64,000 bases of DNA from Poriferisodalis sp965208485 (GCF_965208485.1 NZ_OZ242344.1:2232001-2296000), one strand, 5' to 3'; counted from the stretch's first letter, positions 26,086 through 35,463 are shown. Notes: a model not told the origin generated them from the sequence alone. Made by a program: numbers and translations.

Positions 26086-26593
26086 CTACGGGCGGGCTGC
26101 CAAGCCGCAGATCAACTGGCCCGATCCCGCAGCGCGCGCTGCGCTGGTGGGGGAGCTGTTCAGCGACGCGCAGGCGGTGGCCGGGTTCTGCGCCGGTTTC
26201 GACGAGGGTGACGCCCGCCAAGGTGTAGGCGAGCACGTCGGCGTCGCGTTGGGCGGGGGTGCGGCGCCCGTTGCGCACCTGCTTGTCGTCGAGCCAGTAC
26301 TGGCGCCGCAGCGCCTCGAGATTGGCCTCGACCGCGGCGCCGACCTCGGGGTCGAGCTTGGCCCACAGCCGAAGCATTCCTTCGTGGTCGCGCTGCCAGC
26401 CCGCACCGCGAGCCTGGCGCTGCCGCTCGAAGCGCTCCATCGCGCGCTCCACGCAATGGTCGGCCTCGGCCTGGCGCACCCGGCGACGTGTGGCGTCGGT
26501 GTCCTCGCCGGCCGCGGCGGCCACCAGCTCGGCGCGCACCCTTACAGGCACGCGTGCGTCGTGCTCGGGGCCGACAGGACCCGGGTCGGGCAC
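26086..26593 (-). pseudogene. fragment of a DUF222/HNH-endonuclease-like protein
   Basis: The frame includes HEGMLRLWAKLDPEVGAAVE, NLEALRRQYWLDDKQV and RRTPAQRDADVLAYTLAGV, a pattern typical of the region before the HNH nuclease in actinobacterial 13E12/DUF222 proteins. The HNH part itself is missing and the flanks are low-complexity. The N-terminal portion has no clear start. I regard it as a decayed fragment of a multicopy, mobile-associated family. Confidence 0.45.
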
Positions 26594-26599
26594 GGCGCC

Positions 26600-27560
26600 G
26601 CCCCCGGGGAAGCGGCAGGCGCAGTGTTGGCCTGAGGGACCGCGGTCTGCTGAGTCATCGTCGGCGCAGGCGCCCGAGCGAATGTGGTTGATGGCGGCGT
26701 CCGCAACGGCAGGACCGAGTGCGACCTGGCCGACGTCGGGGTTGACGAAATCGATCGACGAAGGAAGCGGGCCAGCGGGCTCGGTGGACTCTGGTCCTTT
26801 TGGTGCGACGTCGGAAGTTGCGTAGTCGGCGGAGACATGGGTTGCGCGAGCGTGGTCGCCGGACGCATCGCCAGGAGCGAAGAGCTCAGCGGTTGCCTCA
26901 TCTGCCGAGGCGTGATTGCCTCCGGCGGCGACAGCGTCCGCAGTAATCGCCTCGCCTTGCCTGTCAGGTCCCGCCAGATCCGTCCCTCAACACAGGAACA
27001 ACCGTACGGAAGGGGTGCAACACGAATCCGACGCGCCTCACGCCTCAGCCGCATATTGGTGGCGGCGACAGCTAGAGCGATCATGCCGCAGCGCCGCTCT
27101 CGGGTGAGCGTGAACTCTGTGGTGAGGCTTGTCGATCTGCGTCAGCGGGCAGACAATCGTCGGCGCTCAGCGCCGGTCATCGATCGCCACCCGCCAAGTC
27201 GACGATGCCGATCGAGGGGCGCACGCCCAATCGGAGCTGCGGGGCGTTGCCACGCTCGCGGCCCACGCCGGTCGACACGTAGATCGGCGTCCCGTGCAGC
27301 ACGCAGCCACCGCACCGCGTACAGCCCCGAAACGCCGCCCACCAGCACAGCGGCCGCACTGCAGTAGTAGTTCAAGATCATCGGCCGCTCGACCCTGACT
27401 CAGCAGGGTGCCACAGTCGCACCACCCCGGCAGGTCGGCAACACCGCCGATGCCGGTCCCATCGACGGCGACGCACCACCCCAGCGCGGCGGGGCCGAAC
27501 ACCGGAGAAAGCAGTCCCGTCAGCGGCGAGTCCGCCATCTGCGCCGCCCTGCGCTGACTC
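26600..27560. other. no recognisable gene
   Basis: About one kilobase between the DUF222 remnant and the ArsR fusion gene. Open frames exist on both strands but show arginine- or serine-rich compositions expected from antisense of high-GC DNA, and none has a recognised motif. Probably decayed sequence. Confidence 0.4.
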
Positions 27561-27570
27561 TTGCCGACAT

Positions 27571-27586
27571 GCAAGTCATCACTTGC
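27571..27586. promoter_or_regulatory. operator-like palindrome GCAAGTcatcACTTGC
   Basis: A perfect 6-4-6 inverted repeat 19 bases before the GTG start of the ArsR-VOC gene. Sites of the CAAGT-N-ACTTG type are usual for autoregulated ArsR-family repressors of this subgroup. TACGCT at 27591-27596 could be the -10 element. Confidence 0.55.
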
Positions 27587-27604
27587 CTGTTACGCTACGT
27601 GCCA

Positions 27605-28717
27605 GTGGCCGACATCTACAAAGCCCTCGCGGATCGGACGCGTCGAATCATCCTCGACGAGCTGGCCGAGCGCGATGGCCAGACACTGTTCGAGATAGGA
27701 GCACGGCTCGCTTCCAAGCACCAGCTGAGTTCGACCCGCCAGGCGATCTCTCAGCACCTCGGTGTCCTGGAGGAAGCCGGCCTCGTCTCAACCAGACGTG
27801 AAGGCCGCTGCAAGCACCACTTCTTCAACCCTGCACCGCTGTCGGAGATCAATCGGCGATGGCCAAGAAAGGACCCAACCATGAAGATTGCGTTCGCGAG
27901 CGTGTACGTCGATGACCAACTCAAGGCCATGGACTTCTACACCAACGTCCTGGGGTTTGCGGAACACTCCAATATCCCCATCGGTGACGACTTCTGGATG
28001 ACGGTCGTCTCGCCTGACGCCCCCGATGGGTCCCAGCTCCAGCTCGACCCGGGCGGCCATCCAGCCGTGCAGCCCTACCGCACGGCCTTGGTCGACGATG
28101 GCATCCCGCTGGCCCAGTTCGCCGTCGATGACGTCGAAGCCGAACACCAGCGGCTGACCGAGGCCGGCGTCACCTTCACGGTGCCCCCGACCGATGTCGG
28201 CGAGGTCTGGATCGCCGTGCTGGACGACACCTGCGGCAATCTCGTCCAGCTCATCTCGCAGAAGCAGCCAGCCGACCCCACGCCCGCCACGGCGACACCC
28301 GATGGCGAGTCGCAGACGACCCCGGCCATCCGCATCGAACTCACCGGCGTGTTCGTTCATGACCAGACCGAAGCACTGGCGTTCTATACCGATGTGCTCG
28401 GATTCCAGAAGCGCCACGACATCCCGCTCGGCCAAGACCGCTGGCTGACGGTCGTCTCGCCCGACGACTCCGACGGGTCCGAGCTGCTGCTCGAGCCGTC
28501 GCATCACCCGGCGGTCAAGCCCTACCGCGACGCCCTGATGGCCGATGGCATCCCGCTGGCGCAATTCGCCGTCGATGACGTCGAAGCCGTACACGAGCGG
28601 CTGACCGAGGCCGGCGTCACCTTCACCACACCCCCGACCGATGTCGGCGATGCCTGGATTGCCGTGTTCGACGACAGCTGCGGCAACCTCATCCAGATCA
28701 TCTCCGTCAAGCCCTGA
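27605..28717 (+). CDS. ArsR-type HTH fused to two VOC (glyoxalase-like) domains
   Basis: From GTG 27605 (VADIYKALADRTRR) the protein has 370 residues. I prefer this start because a palindromic operator lies between it and ATG 27569, which would add 12 residues. Residues 1-90 are an ArsR winged helix (TRQAISQHLGVLEEAGLVS), followed without linker by two tandem VOC domains (about 93-215 and 240-370) that are clearly duplicates: both contain TVVSPD, a shared IPLAQFAVDDVEA and TDVGDAWIAVFDD-type ends. ArsR repressors beside VOC genes are common; one polypeptide with both is unusual. An internal ATG at 27881 (MKIAF) could also give a separate VOC-VOC protein. The likely role is ligand-responsive repression or antibiotic/toxicant sequestration. 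Confidence 0.8.
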   Translation: MADIYKALADRTRRIILDELAERDGQTLFEIGARLASKHQLSSTRQAISQHLGVLEEAGLVSTRREGRCKHHFFNPAPLSEINRRWPRKDPTMKIAFASVYVDDQLKAMDFYTNVLGFAEHSNIPIGDDFWMTVVSPDAPDGSQLQLDPGGHPAVQPYRTALVDDGIPLAQFAVDDVEAEHQRLTEAGVTFTVPPTDVGEVWIAVLDDTCGNLVQLISQKQPADPTPATATPDGESQTTPAIRIELTGVFVHDQTEALAFYTDVLGFQKRHDIPLGQDRWLTVVSPDDSDGSELLLEPSHHPAVKPYRDALMADGIPLAQFAVDDVEAVHERLTEAGVTFTTPPTDVGDAWIAVFDDSCGNLIQIISVKP

Positions 28718-28954
28718 GAACAACCACCGGTCGCCTGACGCCAACCCGGGTCCAGTTCGAGACTGTGAAGCAGCGAGCTGCGCCACAGCCTCGTGGCTAT
28801 GGTGACGCTCCACGGGAGGCGCGGAGTTCACTGCTTGCACAGGGGAACCTGAGCACTCGGCCTTGAGCCGACTTCAGGCGGACCGGCCTCCCGTTCTTCG
28901 CGCCGAACAACGGCTCAACAACCAGGCCCGGCGGGCGGCGTTGTGCGCGCTGCC

Positions 28955-29386
28955 TCAGCGGTCGGCGGGGGTGTGCTCCTCGGGGTGAACCGTGTGGCGG
29001 AACGACGTGACGGTGATCCGCAGCGTGACGCAGCCCTCGAAGCGCACCCGGAACGGCTGGTTCGTGTACTTGTGGCTGAGGGCGTCGAGCACGACCATCT
29101 CGGGGTCGGGCTCGATCTCGGCCACGCCGCGCAGCTGCAGTTCCTCATAGGGGTTGTCGATGTCGACGACCGAGATGACCACGCGAGAATCCCGCCGCAG
29201 GTTGTGGACCTTGTGCGAGCCGTCTGCGGTGGAGACGATCACAGTGGAGGCGTCGACGGGGTCGATCCATACCGGGGCGATGCTCGACGTGCCGTCGGCA
29301 CGGATGGTGGCGAGGTGTGCGAAGTTCGGTCTGCGCAGCAGTTCCTGAGCCTCGGCGCTCATGGCTGCTGGTTCTGATGCTGTCAT
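28955..29386 (-). CDS. pyridoxamine 5'-phosphate oxidase-fold (PPOX/F420 class) protein
   Basis: The 143-residue split-barrel flavin or F420-binding protein starts at ATG 29386 (MTASEPAAMSAEAQELL). Typical motifs are PNFAHLATIRADGTSSIAPV near the N-terminus, VHNLRRDSRVVISVVD and ELQLRGVAEI. PPOX-class members in actinobacteria often use F420. It stands alone between degraded regions; 28718-28954 upstream shows no gene. Confidence 0.8.
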   Translation of the reverse strand: MTASEPAAMSAEAQELLRRPNFAHLATIRADGTSSIAPVWIDPVDASTVIVSTADGSHKVHNLRRDSRVVISVVDIDNPYEELQLRGVAEIEPDPEMVVLDALSHKYTNQPFRVRFEGCVTLRITVTSFRHTVHPEEHTPADR

Positions 29387-29409
29387 GGATGCTCCTGTCT
29401 CCCGCCGAT

Positions 29410-29879
29410 TCAGCCCAGCATGCCCGCTCGCCTCGGGGCCGTCACCAGTTCGCTGAGGAACTGCCGTCGCGGTCGTCCCATCTGCTCTCGCACGGTCATC
29501 GGCGCCATCGCGATGCGGATGAGACGCCCGGTGCCCGGCCACAGGGACGGGTCCGCATCGAAGCGAGCCGAGCCGGTCAGGATGAAACGCCCGGCGCGCC
29601 CTCGGCGTCGACCGCGCGTTTCACGGCGCCGACCACAGCAGGGCACGCCTGCCACTCGTCGAGCAGCACCGGCTCGGGGCGACCGCGCAGCGCGGCATCG
29701 GGATCCGCGTCGAACACCGCCGCCTCGGCGGGATTGTCCAACGACACTTTGGACGCTGCGTAACGCGTTGCCGTGGTCGTCTTGCCCGAGGCTCTCGCGC
29801 CGGTGACGATCACCGCCGGCGCGCTGTCGAGTACTTCGCGCAACAGGGCGTCTGCCATGCGCTCGACGTAGAGGGCCAC
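29410..29879 (-). pseudogene. AAA/DUF4143 ATPase fragment, frameshifted and truncated
   Basis: The N-terminal reading from GTG 29879 has Walker A in VTGARASGKTTTATRYAASK and Walker B in PVLLDEWQACP. Near 29585 the homology shifts frame to GRFILTGSARFDADPSLWPG and TGRLIRIAMAPMTVREQMG, then stops at 29410. The remaining two thirds, including the DUF4143 nuclease-like end, are missing. It is the fourth locus of this ATPase class in the window. The region 29880-30182 beyond it holds nothing I recognise. Confidence 0.65.
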
Positions 29880-30182
29880 GGCTGCAGGATACCCATCCGC
29901 AGATGTGACTGTCGGTTTTGCACATCACCCAGTGCATGTTTTGCGCGCCCGAAGATGTCTGTACTACTCGCCTCACGATGTTCTTCTTGCGCACCGACCG
30001 AGATCCTGGGCACAACCGACATCGCTGCGATCCCACCGGCAGCGCGCCTGCGCACTTCCGCGAAGCGCTCGCCGGGTGGCATGAGCCGCCCCACCTTGAC
30101 CGCCTTGGTGTCGGCCAGATCGCCTCAGTTCAACGTCAACGCGCTTCGGTTCGAGACTGCGTAGCGGCGAGTCTCGTGAGGA

Positions 30183-30425
30183 CATAGCGCGCCTTGATCG
30201 GGTCCGACATGGCCGGCCTCGGATCATTGGGCCGGCTGGGCTTGGAGGGCTTGGTCGGCGAGACGGTGCGGCCGCCGCAGGCGGGCCGCGGGTCGGGAGC
30301 GAAGGTGCTCACGGCGGTGTGCTCGATGCTGGTGGGGGGGTTCGTTCTTCGCTGACGCGGACCGGCTGTGGGCGGGCTCGGCAGCCGCGGTGGTGGGGTT
30401 CGCGCCGGTGGGGCACCATCGCGGG
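30183..30425 (+). pseudogene. IS1380-family transposase N-terminal remnant
   Basis: The translated sequence reads LGSLGRLGLEGLVGETVRPP, then GAKVLTAVCSMLVGG and, after a frameshift in a seven-G run, FFADADRLWAGSAAAVVGF. This resembles the N-terminus of IS1380-type transposases, where a domain for metal-free DNA recognition precedes the DDE core. No catalytic residues remain. It is not the same sequence as the element at 38056. Confidence 0.45.
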
Positions 30426-30429
30426 CGCC

Positions 30430-30720
30430 TTGCCTGTGTCGCCGTTCACCAGCACAGTCACGCAGCCCGAGACCCCCAGGTCACGGACCCTCTTGTCGCG
30501 TCGGTCATGAGTCCGCCCGCATTCCGCACCGCAACGCGGGCACACCGGACGCGTCACCGTCGAGCGCACCCCCCCACCACCCCCCGGCCGCGTCGACCAG
30601 CACCCCGGGCGCCTTGGTCTGCGGCAGCCACAGCCGCACCGACACAACATCACACGCCATCGAGGCCCTCCAAGGCTCGGTGTCCACAAACACCGATCCC
30701 AGCAAGGCCTCGACCCCTAC
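30430..30720 (-). pseudogene. ISL3-family transposase N-terminal remnant
   Basis: On the minus strand a zinc-finger-like segment VCPRCGAECGRTHDRRDKRV then RDLGVSGCVTVLV matches the helix-turn-helix/zinc ribbon start of ISL3 transposases. An upstream frame reads ACDVVSVRLWLPQTKAPG, so a frameshift separates the two pieces. The DDE core is absent. Between 30720 and 30846 no gene is seen. Confidence 0.4.
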
Positions 30721-30846
30721 CCGCGGACCCTCAACCCACCCTCAACCCACAAAAACACGAAGAGCCCAAAATGGACGCCCATTGCGCTCCACTTTGGACG
30801 GCATCCACCAGTCGCATTGGACGCCAAGGCCGGTGTGTTTGGCGGC

Positions 30847-31371
30847 TCATCCACCGATGCGGCAACTCGTCGATCCATTCGCCGTCACCGGAATCCGTGC
30901 ATGCAGCGCTGTGGCGAGCCGTGCCGTCACTCGGGCGTCAGCCAGGGCGCGATGCTGGGTTTCGTACGGTATGCCGAAATGCGCGCATGCTTGCGAGAGG
31001 GTCAGCTTTGTCGCGCGGTAGGTGCAGTAGCCGTTGCCTGGATGGAACGCGACACCCGCACGCTCCAACTCCTGGTGAAGGAACCTGACATCGAACGGCA
31101 GATTGTGGGCGACCAGCGTCGCCCCGTGCAGCCGCGGCGCCAGCGTGTCGACCAGCTCGCCGAACGTCGGCGCCGCTTCGACCATCGACTGCGAAATGCC
31201 GTGGACATGCCTCGGACCGACCCCTTGCATCGGATTGACGAGCGACTCGAACTCGTCGGCGACATTGCCGCTGTTCACGTCCAGTTCGACGGCGGCGATC
31301 TCGACAATGCGATCGTGCCGTGCGAAACCCGTCGTCTCGCAGTCGATCACCACAATCCGGTTCAGGCTCAC
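30847..31371 (-). CDS. DEDDh 3'-5' exonuclease (DnaQ/PolC-epsilon-like)
   Basis: This 174-residue exonuclease starts at ATG 31371. The catalytic motifs are complete: Exo I VVIDCETTGFA (D10, E12), Exo II VAHNLPFDVRFL and Exo III HRALADARVTARL with the DEDDh histidine. The sequence resembles the stand-alone proofreading-type domain found in DNA polymerase III epsilon and in nucleases of uncertain role. It converges on the decayed IS region and lies 12 bases after the LLM oxidoreductase, so it may be co-transcribed with it. Confidence 0.85.
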   Translation of the reverse strand: MSLNRIVVIDCETTGFARHDRIVEIAAVELDVNSGNVADEFESLVNPMQGVGPRHVHGISQSMVEAAPTFGELVDTLAPRLHGATLVAHNLPFDVRFLHQELERAGVAFHPGNGYCTYRATKLTLSQACAHFGIPYETQHRALADARVTARLATALHARIPVTANGSTSCRIGG

Positions 31372-31383
31372 TCCACGGGCCTG

Positions 31384-32616
31384 CTAGCTCAGCCCGACTG
31401 CTTGGCGGGCGCGGGCCTCGCGCTGCTTGCGCTCGATCTCCTCGCGCTTCTCGACCGGGGTCTGGTTGGTGATCACCTGGTACAGGTCGGTGTCGATGTC
31501 CTCCAGGGTGACATCGCCGGCCAGCACCGCTGATTTCCAGTCCTGGTGTTCGGCGTCGCGCTCGTGGAATTCGGGCATCACTTCGGCGGCGAACAGCTCG
31601 AGGCTGGAGCAGATGTCCTCGTGGGTGTTCTTGCCGGCCTGGTTCAGCAGGATGAGCTGATCCACATGGGCGTCTTCGTACATCTCCAGCTTGCGACGGA
31701 TGGTGTCGGGTGAGCCGACCAAGCCGACGTTGTTGCTGGCCTTGCGGCCCTTCGGCGACTTCTTCCATTCCTGGTACTCGTCCCACAGGTTGACCGAGCC
31801 CGGCTCGACCGGGCCGTGGGAGTTGTAGAAGACGAGCGAGAACTGGAAGAACGTCCAGCCTTCCGCCTTGACTTGAGCTTCCTCGTCGGTCTCCGCGCAC
31901 ATGAACGGGCTGACCACGGCGACACCGGGGTTGGTCTGGTAGTCGCAGAGCAGGTCGAGGTGGTTGAGGTAGTTGTTGTAGTAGGCGTTCACCCAGGCGC
32001 GGGCTGCATCGGCGGACACGAACGAGAAGCCGAGGGCTCCCATGCCTCGCTGGGCCGCCATGATGATCGTGTCGAGCTGGCTGCACGCCACCCACAGCGG
32101 CGGGTGCGGCTTCTGGTAGGGCTTCGGCACCACGTTGCGTGCGGGGAACTTGAAGATCTCCCCGTCGTAGGAGTGGTTCACCTCTTGGAACATCGGCATG
32201 AGGCAGCGCACGGCGTCCTCCCAGACGACGCGCTTGTCGCGGAAGCGACGATCGAAGGGGTGCAACTCGGTGACCGACGAGCCCTCGCCGATGCCCAGCT
32301 CCACTCGTCCGCCGCTGACGATGTCGAGCGTGGAGACACGTTCGGCCACCCGGGCGGGATGGTTGGTGGGCAGCTGCACGATGCCGTGGCCCAGCCGGAT
32401 ATTGCGGGTGCGCTGGCTGGCCGCAGCGAGGAACACCTCCGGAGCGGAACTGTGGCTGTACTCCTCCAAGAAATGGTGCTCGACCTCCCACGCGTAGTCG
32501 TAGCCCAGCTGGTCGGCCAGCTCGATCTGCTCGAGCGCCTGCTGGAACAGCACATATTCCGAGTCGTCGTTCCACGGCCGCGGCAGCTGGAGTTCGTAGA
32601 AGATGCCGAACTTCAT
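31384..32616 (-). CDS. LLM-class flavin-dependent oxidoreductase
   Basis: The 410-residue bacterial luciferase-like protein starts at ATG 32616 with GGAGGCG upstream. Family marks are MKFGIFYELQLPRPW, YAWEVEHHFLEEYSHSSAPE, IRLGHGIVQLPTNHPARVAE and the phosphate-binding VELGIGEGSSV. FMN or F420 could be the cofactor. The substrate is not predictable; such enzymes often oxygenate organic acids, alkanes or sulfonates. The C-terminus is charged (EKREEIERKQREAR). Confidence 0.87.
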   Translation of the reverse strand: MKFGIFYELQLPRPWNDDSEYVLFQQALEQIELADQLGYDYAWEVEHHFLEEYSHSSAPEVFLAAASQRTRNIRLGHGIVQLPTNHPARVAERVSTLDIVSGGRVELGIGEGSSVTELHPFDRRFRDKRVVWEDAVRCLMPMFQEVNHSYDGEIFKFPARNVVPKPYQKPHPPLWVACSQLDTIIMAAQRGMGALGFSFVSADAARAWVNAYYNNYLNHLDLLCDYQTNPGVAVVSPFMCAETDEEAQVKAEGWTFFQFSLVFYNSHGPVEPGSVNLWDEYQEWKKSPKGRKASNNVGLVGSPDTIRRKLEMYEDAHVDQLILLNQAGKNTHEDICSSLELFAAEVMPEFHERDAEHQDWKSAVLAGDVTLEDIDTDLYQVITNQTPVEKREEIERKQREARARQAVGLS

Positions 32617-32710
32617 GAATCGCCTCCGTGGTCGCGGGCCGTCGGCCATCCTACGTTGGAGGCCGTCTGCGATTCCCGAGAAGCTGGACTGGGCGGCAGA
32701 GACCGGATCG

Positions 32711-32730
32711 ACCAGACACTAGTGTTTGGT
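32711..32730. promoter_or_regulatory. 20-bp palindrome in a divergent promoter region
   Basis: ACCAGACACTAGTGTTTGGT is an inverted repeat with one mismatched pair, centred between the divergent LLM oxidoreductase and dehydrogenase genes, 29 bases before the latter. It looks like a binding site for a TetR- or GntR-type regulator, which is not encoded nearby. Confidence 0.45.
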
Positions 32731-32758
32731 CAGAGGGCCGTACGAGGGCAAGACCGCA

Positions 32759-33673
32759 ATGGAGACAGCGAACGTCGGATTCATCGGCTTGGGCACTATG
32801 GGCGGGCCCATGTGCGTTCGCCTCGCCCGCGCTGGATATTCCGTGCGGGTGTTCGATCTGAACCCGCAGGCGCTGGAGGCCCCGGTCGCAGCCGGTGCGG
32901 TTGCAGCTGGCTCGGCTGCGGAAGCGGCCAGCAGCGTCGATGTCTTGCTGACCTCGCTGCCCGCTCCTGCCCACGTCGAGTCCGTGATGTGCGATGCGGG
33001 AGCGCTGGAGGCGCTGTCGCCAGGTTCTACGTGGGCGGACCTGACGACGAGCCGACCCGAGCTGATCCGCCGTCTGGTCGCCGAGGCACCGCCGGGAGTG
33101 TCCGTGATCGATGCACCGGTGACCGGCGCCGTGGACGGTGCCCGCAACGGCAGGCTCACGCTGTTCGCCGGCGGCGAGCTCGAGACGGTTGATCGTGTGC
33201 GCCCGGTGCTGGAGCGGCTCGGGCGGGTGATCGCTTGCGGCGGGTTGGGCACCGGCTGTGTGACGAAGCTGGTCACGAACCAGCTGTGGTTCGTGGGCGC
33301 CGCGGCGCTGGCCGAGGGGCTGGCGGTGGGCGCGCGCAACGGCGTGGCACTCGGCGACCTCTGGGAGGCCATCAAGGCCAGCGTGGGAGACAGTTTCGCG
33401 GCCCGCCATGACGCTCCCAGCATCTTCGCCGGTCACTACGACCCGTCGTTCTCCTTGGGCCTGTGCCTCAAGGACCTGGGACTGCTGGCTGAGCTGGAGG
33501 ACGCAGTCGGGGCTGACCTGCCGATGACTGCTGCTGCTCGCGCGGCGTTCGCCCGTGCCGCTGAGCGGTACGGCAACGATGCCCCGGAACTCAGCGTGGC
33601 GCGCCGCATAGAAGACGACGCGGACCTGTCGTTGCGGCTCGACGGCGACTGGATTCCGCACTGGGAGGCCTGA
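32759..33673 (+). CDS. 3-hydroxyisobutyrate dehydrogenase-family oxidoreductase
   Basis: This 304-residue NAD(P)-dependent enzyme starts at ATG 32759 (METANVGFIGLGTMGGPMCV), with the Rossmann GxGxxG and the substrate motif DAPVTGAVDGARNGRLTLF. The catalytic lysine is in GTGCVTKLVTNQLWFVG. The C-terminal helical domain is complete. Family members act on 3-hydroxyisobutyrate, tartronate semialdehyde or related beta-hydroxyacids. It is followed four bases later by a 2OG-Fe dioxygenase, so they are probably one operon; a small-molecule catabolic pair is inferred. Confidence 0.85.
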   Translation: METANVGFIGLGTMGGPMCVRLARAGYSVRVFDLNPQALEAPVAAGAVAAGSAAEAASSVDVLLTSLPAPAHVESVMCDAGALEALSPGSTWADLTTSRPELIRRLVAEAPPGVSVIDAPVTGAVDGARNGRLTLFAGGELETVDRVRPVLERLGRVIACGGLGTGCVTKLVTNQLWFVGAAALAEGLAVGARNGVALGDLWEAIKASVGDSFAARHDAPSIFAGHYDPSFSLGLCLKDLGLLAELEDAVGADLPMTAAARAAFARAAERYGNDAPELSVARRIEDDADLSLRLDGDWIPHWEA

Positions 33674-33677
33674 CGAG

Positions 33678-34604
33678 ATGAGTTCGACCGTGAACACGCG
33701 ATCGGGTCGGGACGAAGCGAGCGCCGCAGCCGACACAGAACGGCTGATCGACACCGAGCGCTACCCGCTGGACGGGCGAGACCTGCATCCGGACGATCCG
33801 CGCCACGGCGCTTACTGGAGCGTGGTCGAGCGCGCCCGCAGCGGGTTGCGATCCGATGGCTGCGCCGTGCTGGAGAGCTTCGTGACGCTGGCAGGGGTCC
33901 GGCAGCTCAACGATGAGATCGTGGCTGTGAAGCCGGAGACCCACTTCTCGATGCAGGTCATCAACCCGTACTTCCACACGCACGTCAATCCGGAGTTCGC
34001 CGACGACCATCCGGTGAATACGTTCACCGAGCGATCGAGCGGTTTCATCCCCGGCGATGCCTGGCCGTCGGTGTGCGCCATGGACACGTTGTTCCGTGCA
34101 CCCCAGGTCTGCCGCCTGCTGGCTGACTGTCTCGAGATCGACGCGCTGCACTGCTACGCCGACCCGCTGGCAGGGCTGACGGCGAACATCCTGGATCCCG
34201 GCCAGCAGTTCCCGTGGCACTTCGACACCAACGACTTCGCCGTGACGGTGCTGGTGCAGCCCTCGGACGAGGGCGGCCTGTTCGAGTACGCACCCGCAGT
34301 GCGATCCGCCGCCGACGAGGGCTTCGAGCAGATCGGAGCTTTGCTGGCCGGGGGGCAAGACGGCGTTCACACCCTTGAGCTGCGGCCTGGGGACCTGCAG
34401 ATCTTCCGCGGTCGCTATTCCCTGCACCGCGTGACCCGGGTGGCGCCGAACTCGCAGCCACGCCACGCAGCGATCTTCGCCTACACCCACCAGCCCGGCG
34501 TCATCGGTCGACTCGAGCGAACCCGCCAGCTCTTCGGGCGGGTGCTCGCCGAACACGAGGCAGCCGAACGCAGCCGCGTGCGAGACGACGACCTGCTCGA
34601 CTGA
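33678..34604 (+). CDS. 2-oxoglutarate/Fe(II) dioxygenase-like protein (PhyH/HalD-type)
   Basis: The 308-residue protein has a double-stranded beta-helix iron centre: HxD in PWHFDTNDFAVTVLVQ and the distal His in GRYSLHRVTRVAP, followed by an arginine suitable for binding 2-oxoglutarate. LESFVTLAGVRQLNDEI is the usual N-terminal approach. Family members hydroxylate or halogenate amino acids and related metabolites. It is coupled to the preceding dehydrogenase by a four-base gap. Substrate unknown. Confidence 0.78.
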   Translation: MSSTVNTRSGRDEASAAADTERLIDTERYPLDGRDLHPDDPRHGAYWSVVERARSGLRSDGCAVLESFVTLAGVRQLNDEIVAVKPETHFSMQVINPYFHTHVNPEFADDHPVNTFTERSSGFIPGDAWPSVCAMDTLFRAPQVCRLLADCLEIDALHCYADPLAGLTANILDPGQQFPWHFDTNDFAVTVLVQPSDEGGLFEYAPAVRSAADEGFEQIGALLAGGQDGVHTLELRPGDLQIFRGRYSLHRVTRVAPNSQPRHAAIFAYTHQPGVIGRLERTRQLFGRVLAEHEAAERSRVRDDDLLD

Positions 34605-34705
34605 CCGAGGTCAACCCCCTCCTCCGCTCCCGGCAACTGTCGGGCGCGCCCGAGGCGCCGGAAAATCAACGTGTGAAGTCGCAGCACGCCGCGTACGGTG
34701 CGGCC

Positions 34706-35410
34706 ATGAGCGAATCAGCCACATCGACGGGCAACGGCACCCCGGCGCCCTCGGCCCGGACCCGGCTGCGGCGGATGGCCGAGCGCGGCCGCTACGGCAG
34801 CGACGAGGTGCGGGAGATCCTCGATGCCGGCCTGATCGCGCATGTCGGCGTGGACACACCCGACGGGCCGCTCGTGCTGCCGATGGCCTACGGGCGCGAC
34901 GACGAGCGCCTGTACCTGCACGGTGCGCTGGCGAACCACCTGCTGAACTCCGGCGAAGGCGCCGAGATCTGCGTGACGGTAACCCACCTGGACGGATTGG
35001 TGATGGCGCGCACGCCGTTCCACAACTCGATGAACTTCCGCTGCGTGGTGGTGCGCGGTCTGGCTCGTCGCATCGACGATGCCGTCGCCAAGGAACGTGC
35101 GCTGAAGCTGGTGACCGACCACATCGTCGCCAACTGGGACACCTCCCGGCCGCCAAGCACCGAGGACCTACGGGCGACGCTCGTGCTGGAGCTGCCGCTG
35201 GCAGAGGCTTCGGCCAAGGTGCGGTCCGGCGATCCGGTCGACGACGCCGAGGACATGGCCGGCAACTGGTGGGCTGGAGTGGTGCCGCTGACGACTCGGT
35301 TCGAGCTGCCTGCGCCGTCGGCCGATCTCACCGAGGGCATCCCGACGCCGACCGCCATCGCCCATCTCGCCCACCGCACCCCCGACACCCGTCTGTCGAA
35401 TCCGATGTGA
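34706..35410 (+). CDS. flavin/F420-binding split-barrel protein (pyridoxamine oxidase family)
   Basis: The 234-residue protein starts at ATG 34706 (MSESATSTGN). RRMAERGRYGSDEVREILDA followed by LIAHVGVDTPDGPLVLPMAY and HNSMNFRCVVVRGLARRI mark the Pyridox_ox_2 / nitroimidazole-resistance type subgroup. A conserved W in NWDTSRPPSTEDLRATLVLE fits the family. The last codons run into a 19-bp tandem repeat. A role in redox or detoxification is likely but not specified. Confidence 0.8.
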   Translation: MSESATSTGNGTPAPSARTRLRRMAERGRYGSDEVREILDAGLIAHVGVDTPDGPLVLPMAYGRDDERLYLHGALANHLLNSGEGAEICVTVTHLDGLVMARTPFHNSMNFRCVVVRGLARRIDDAVAKERALKLVTDHIVANWDTSRPPSTEDLRATLVLELPLAEASAKVRSGDPVDDAEDMAGNWWAGVVPLTTRFELPAPSADLTEGIPTPTAIAHLAHRTPDTRLSNPM

Positions 35411-35451
35411 CGAGTCGAATCCGATGTGACGAGTCGAATCCGATGCGACGA
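35395..35451. repeat. three tandem copies of a 19-bp unit over a stop codon
   Basis: The unit GTCGAATCCGATGTGACGA is present three times head to tail, the third with one change (C for T). The first copy contains the stop codon of the flavin-binding protein, so the array forms its 3' trailer and lies only 13 bases from the end of the convergent GFA gene. Confidence 0.8.
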
Positions 35452-35463
35452 CCGGAATTCGGC

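Noticed and set aside
26600..27560. Possible genes in the region before the ArsR fusion, e.g. a frame starting MILNYYCSAAAVLVGG
   Set aside because: Short, no ribosome site, composition turns arginine-rich after 30 residues and no family recognised.
35395..35451. CRISPR array
   Set aside because: Only three contiguous 19-bp units with no spacers and no cas genes in the window.
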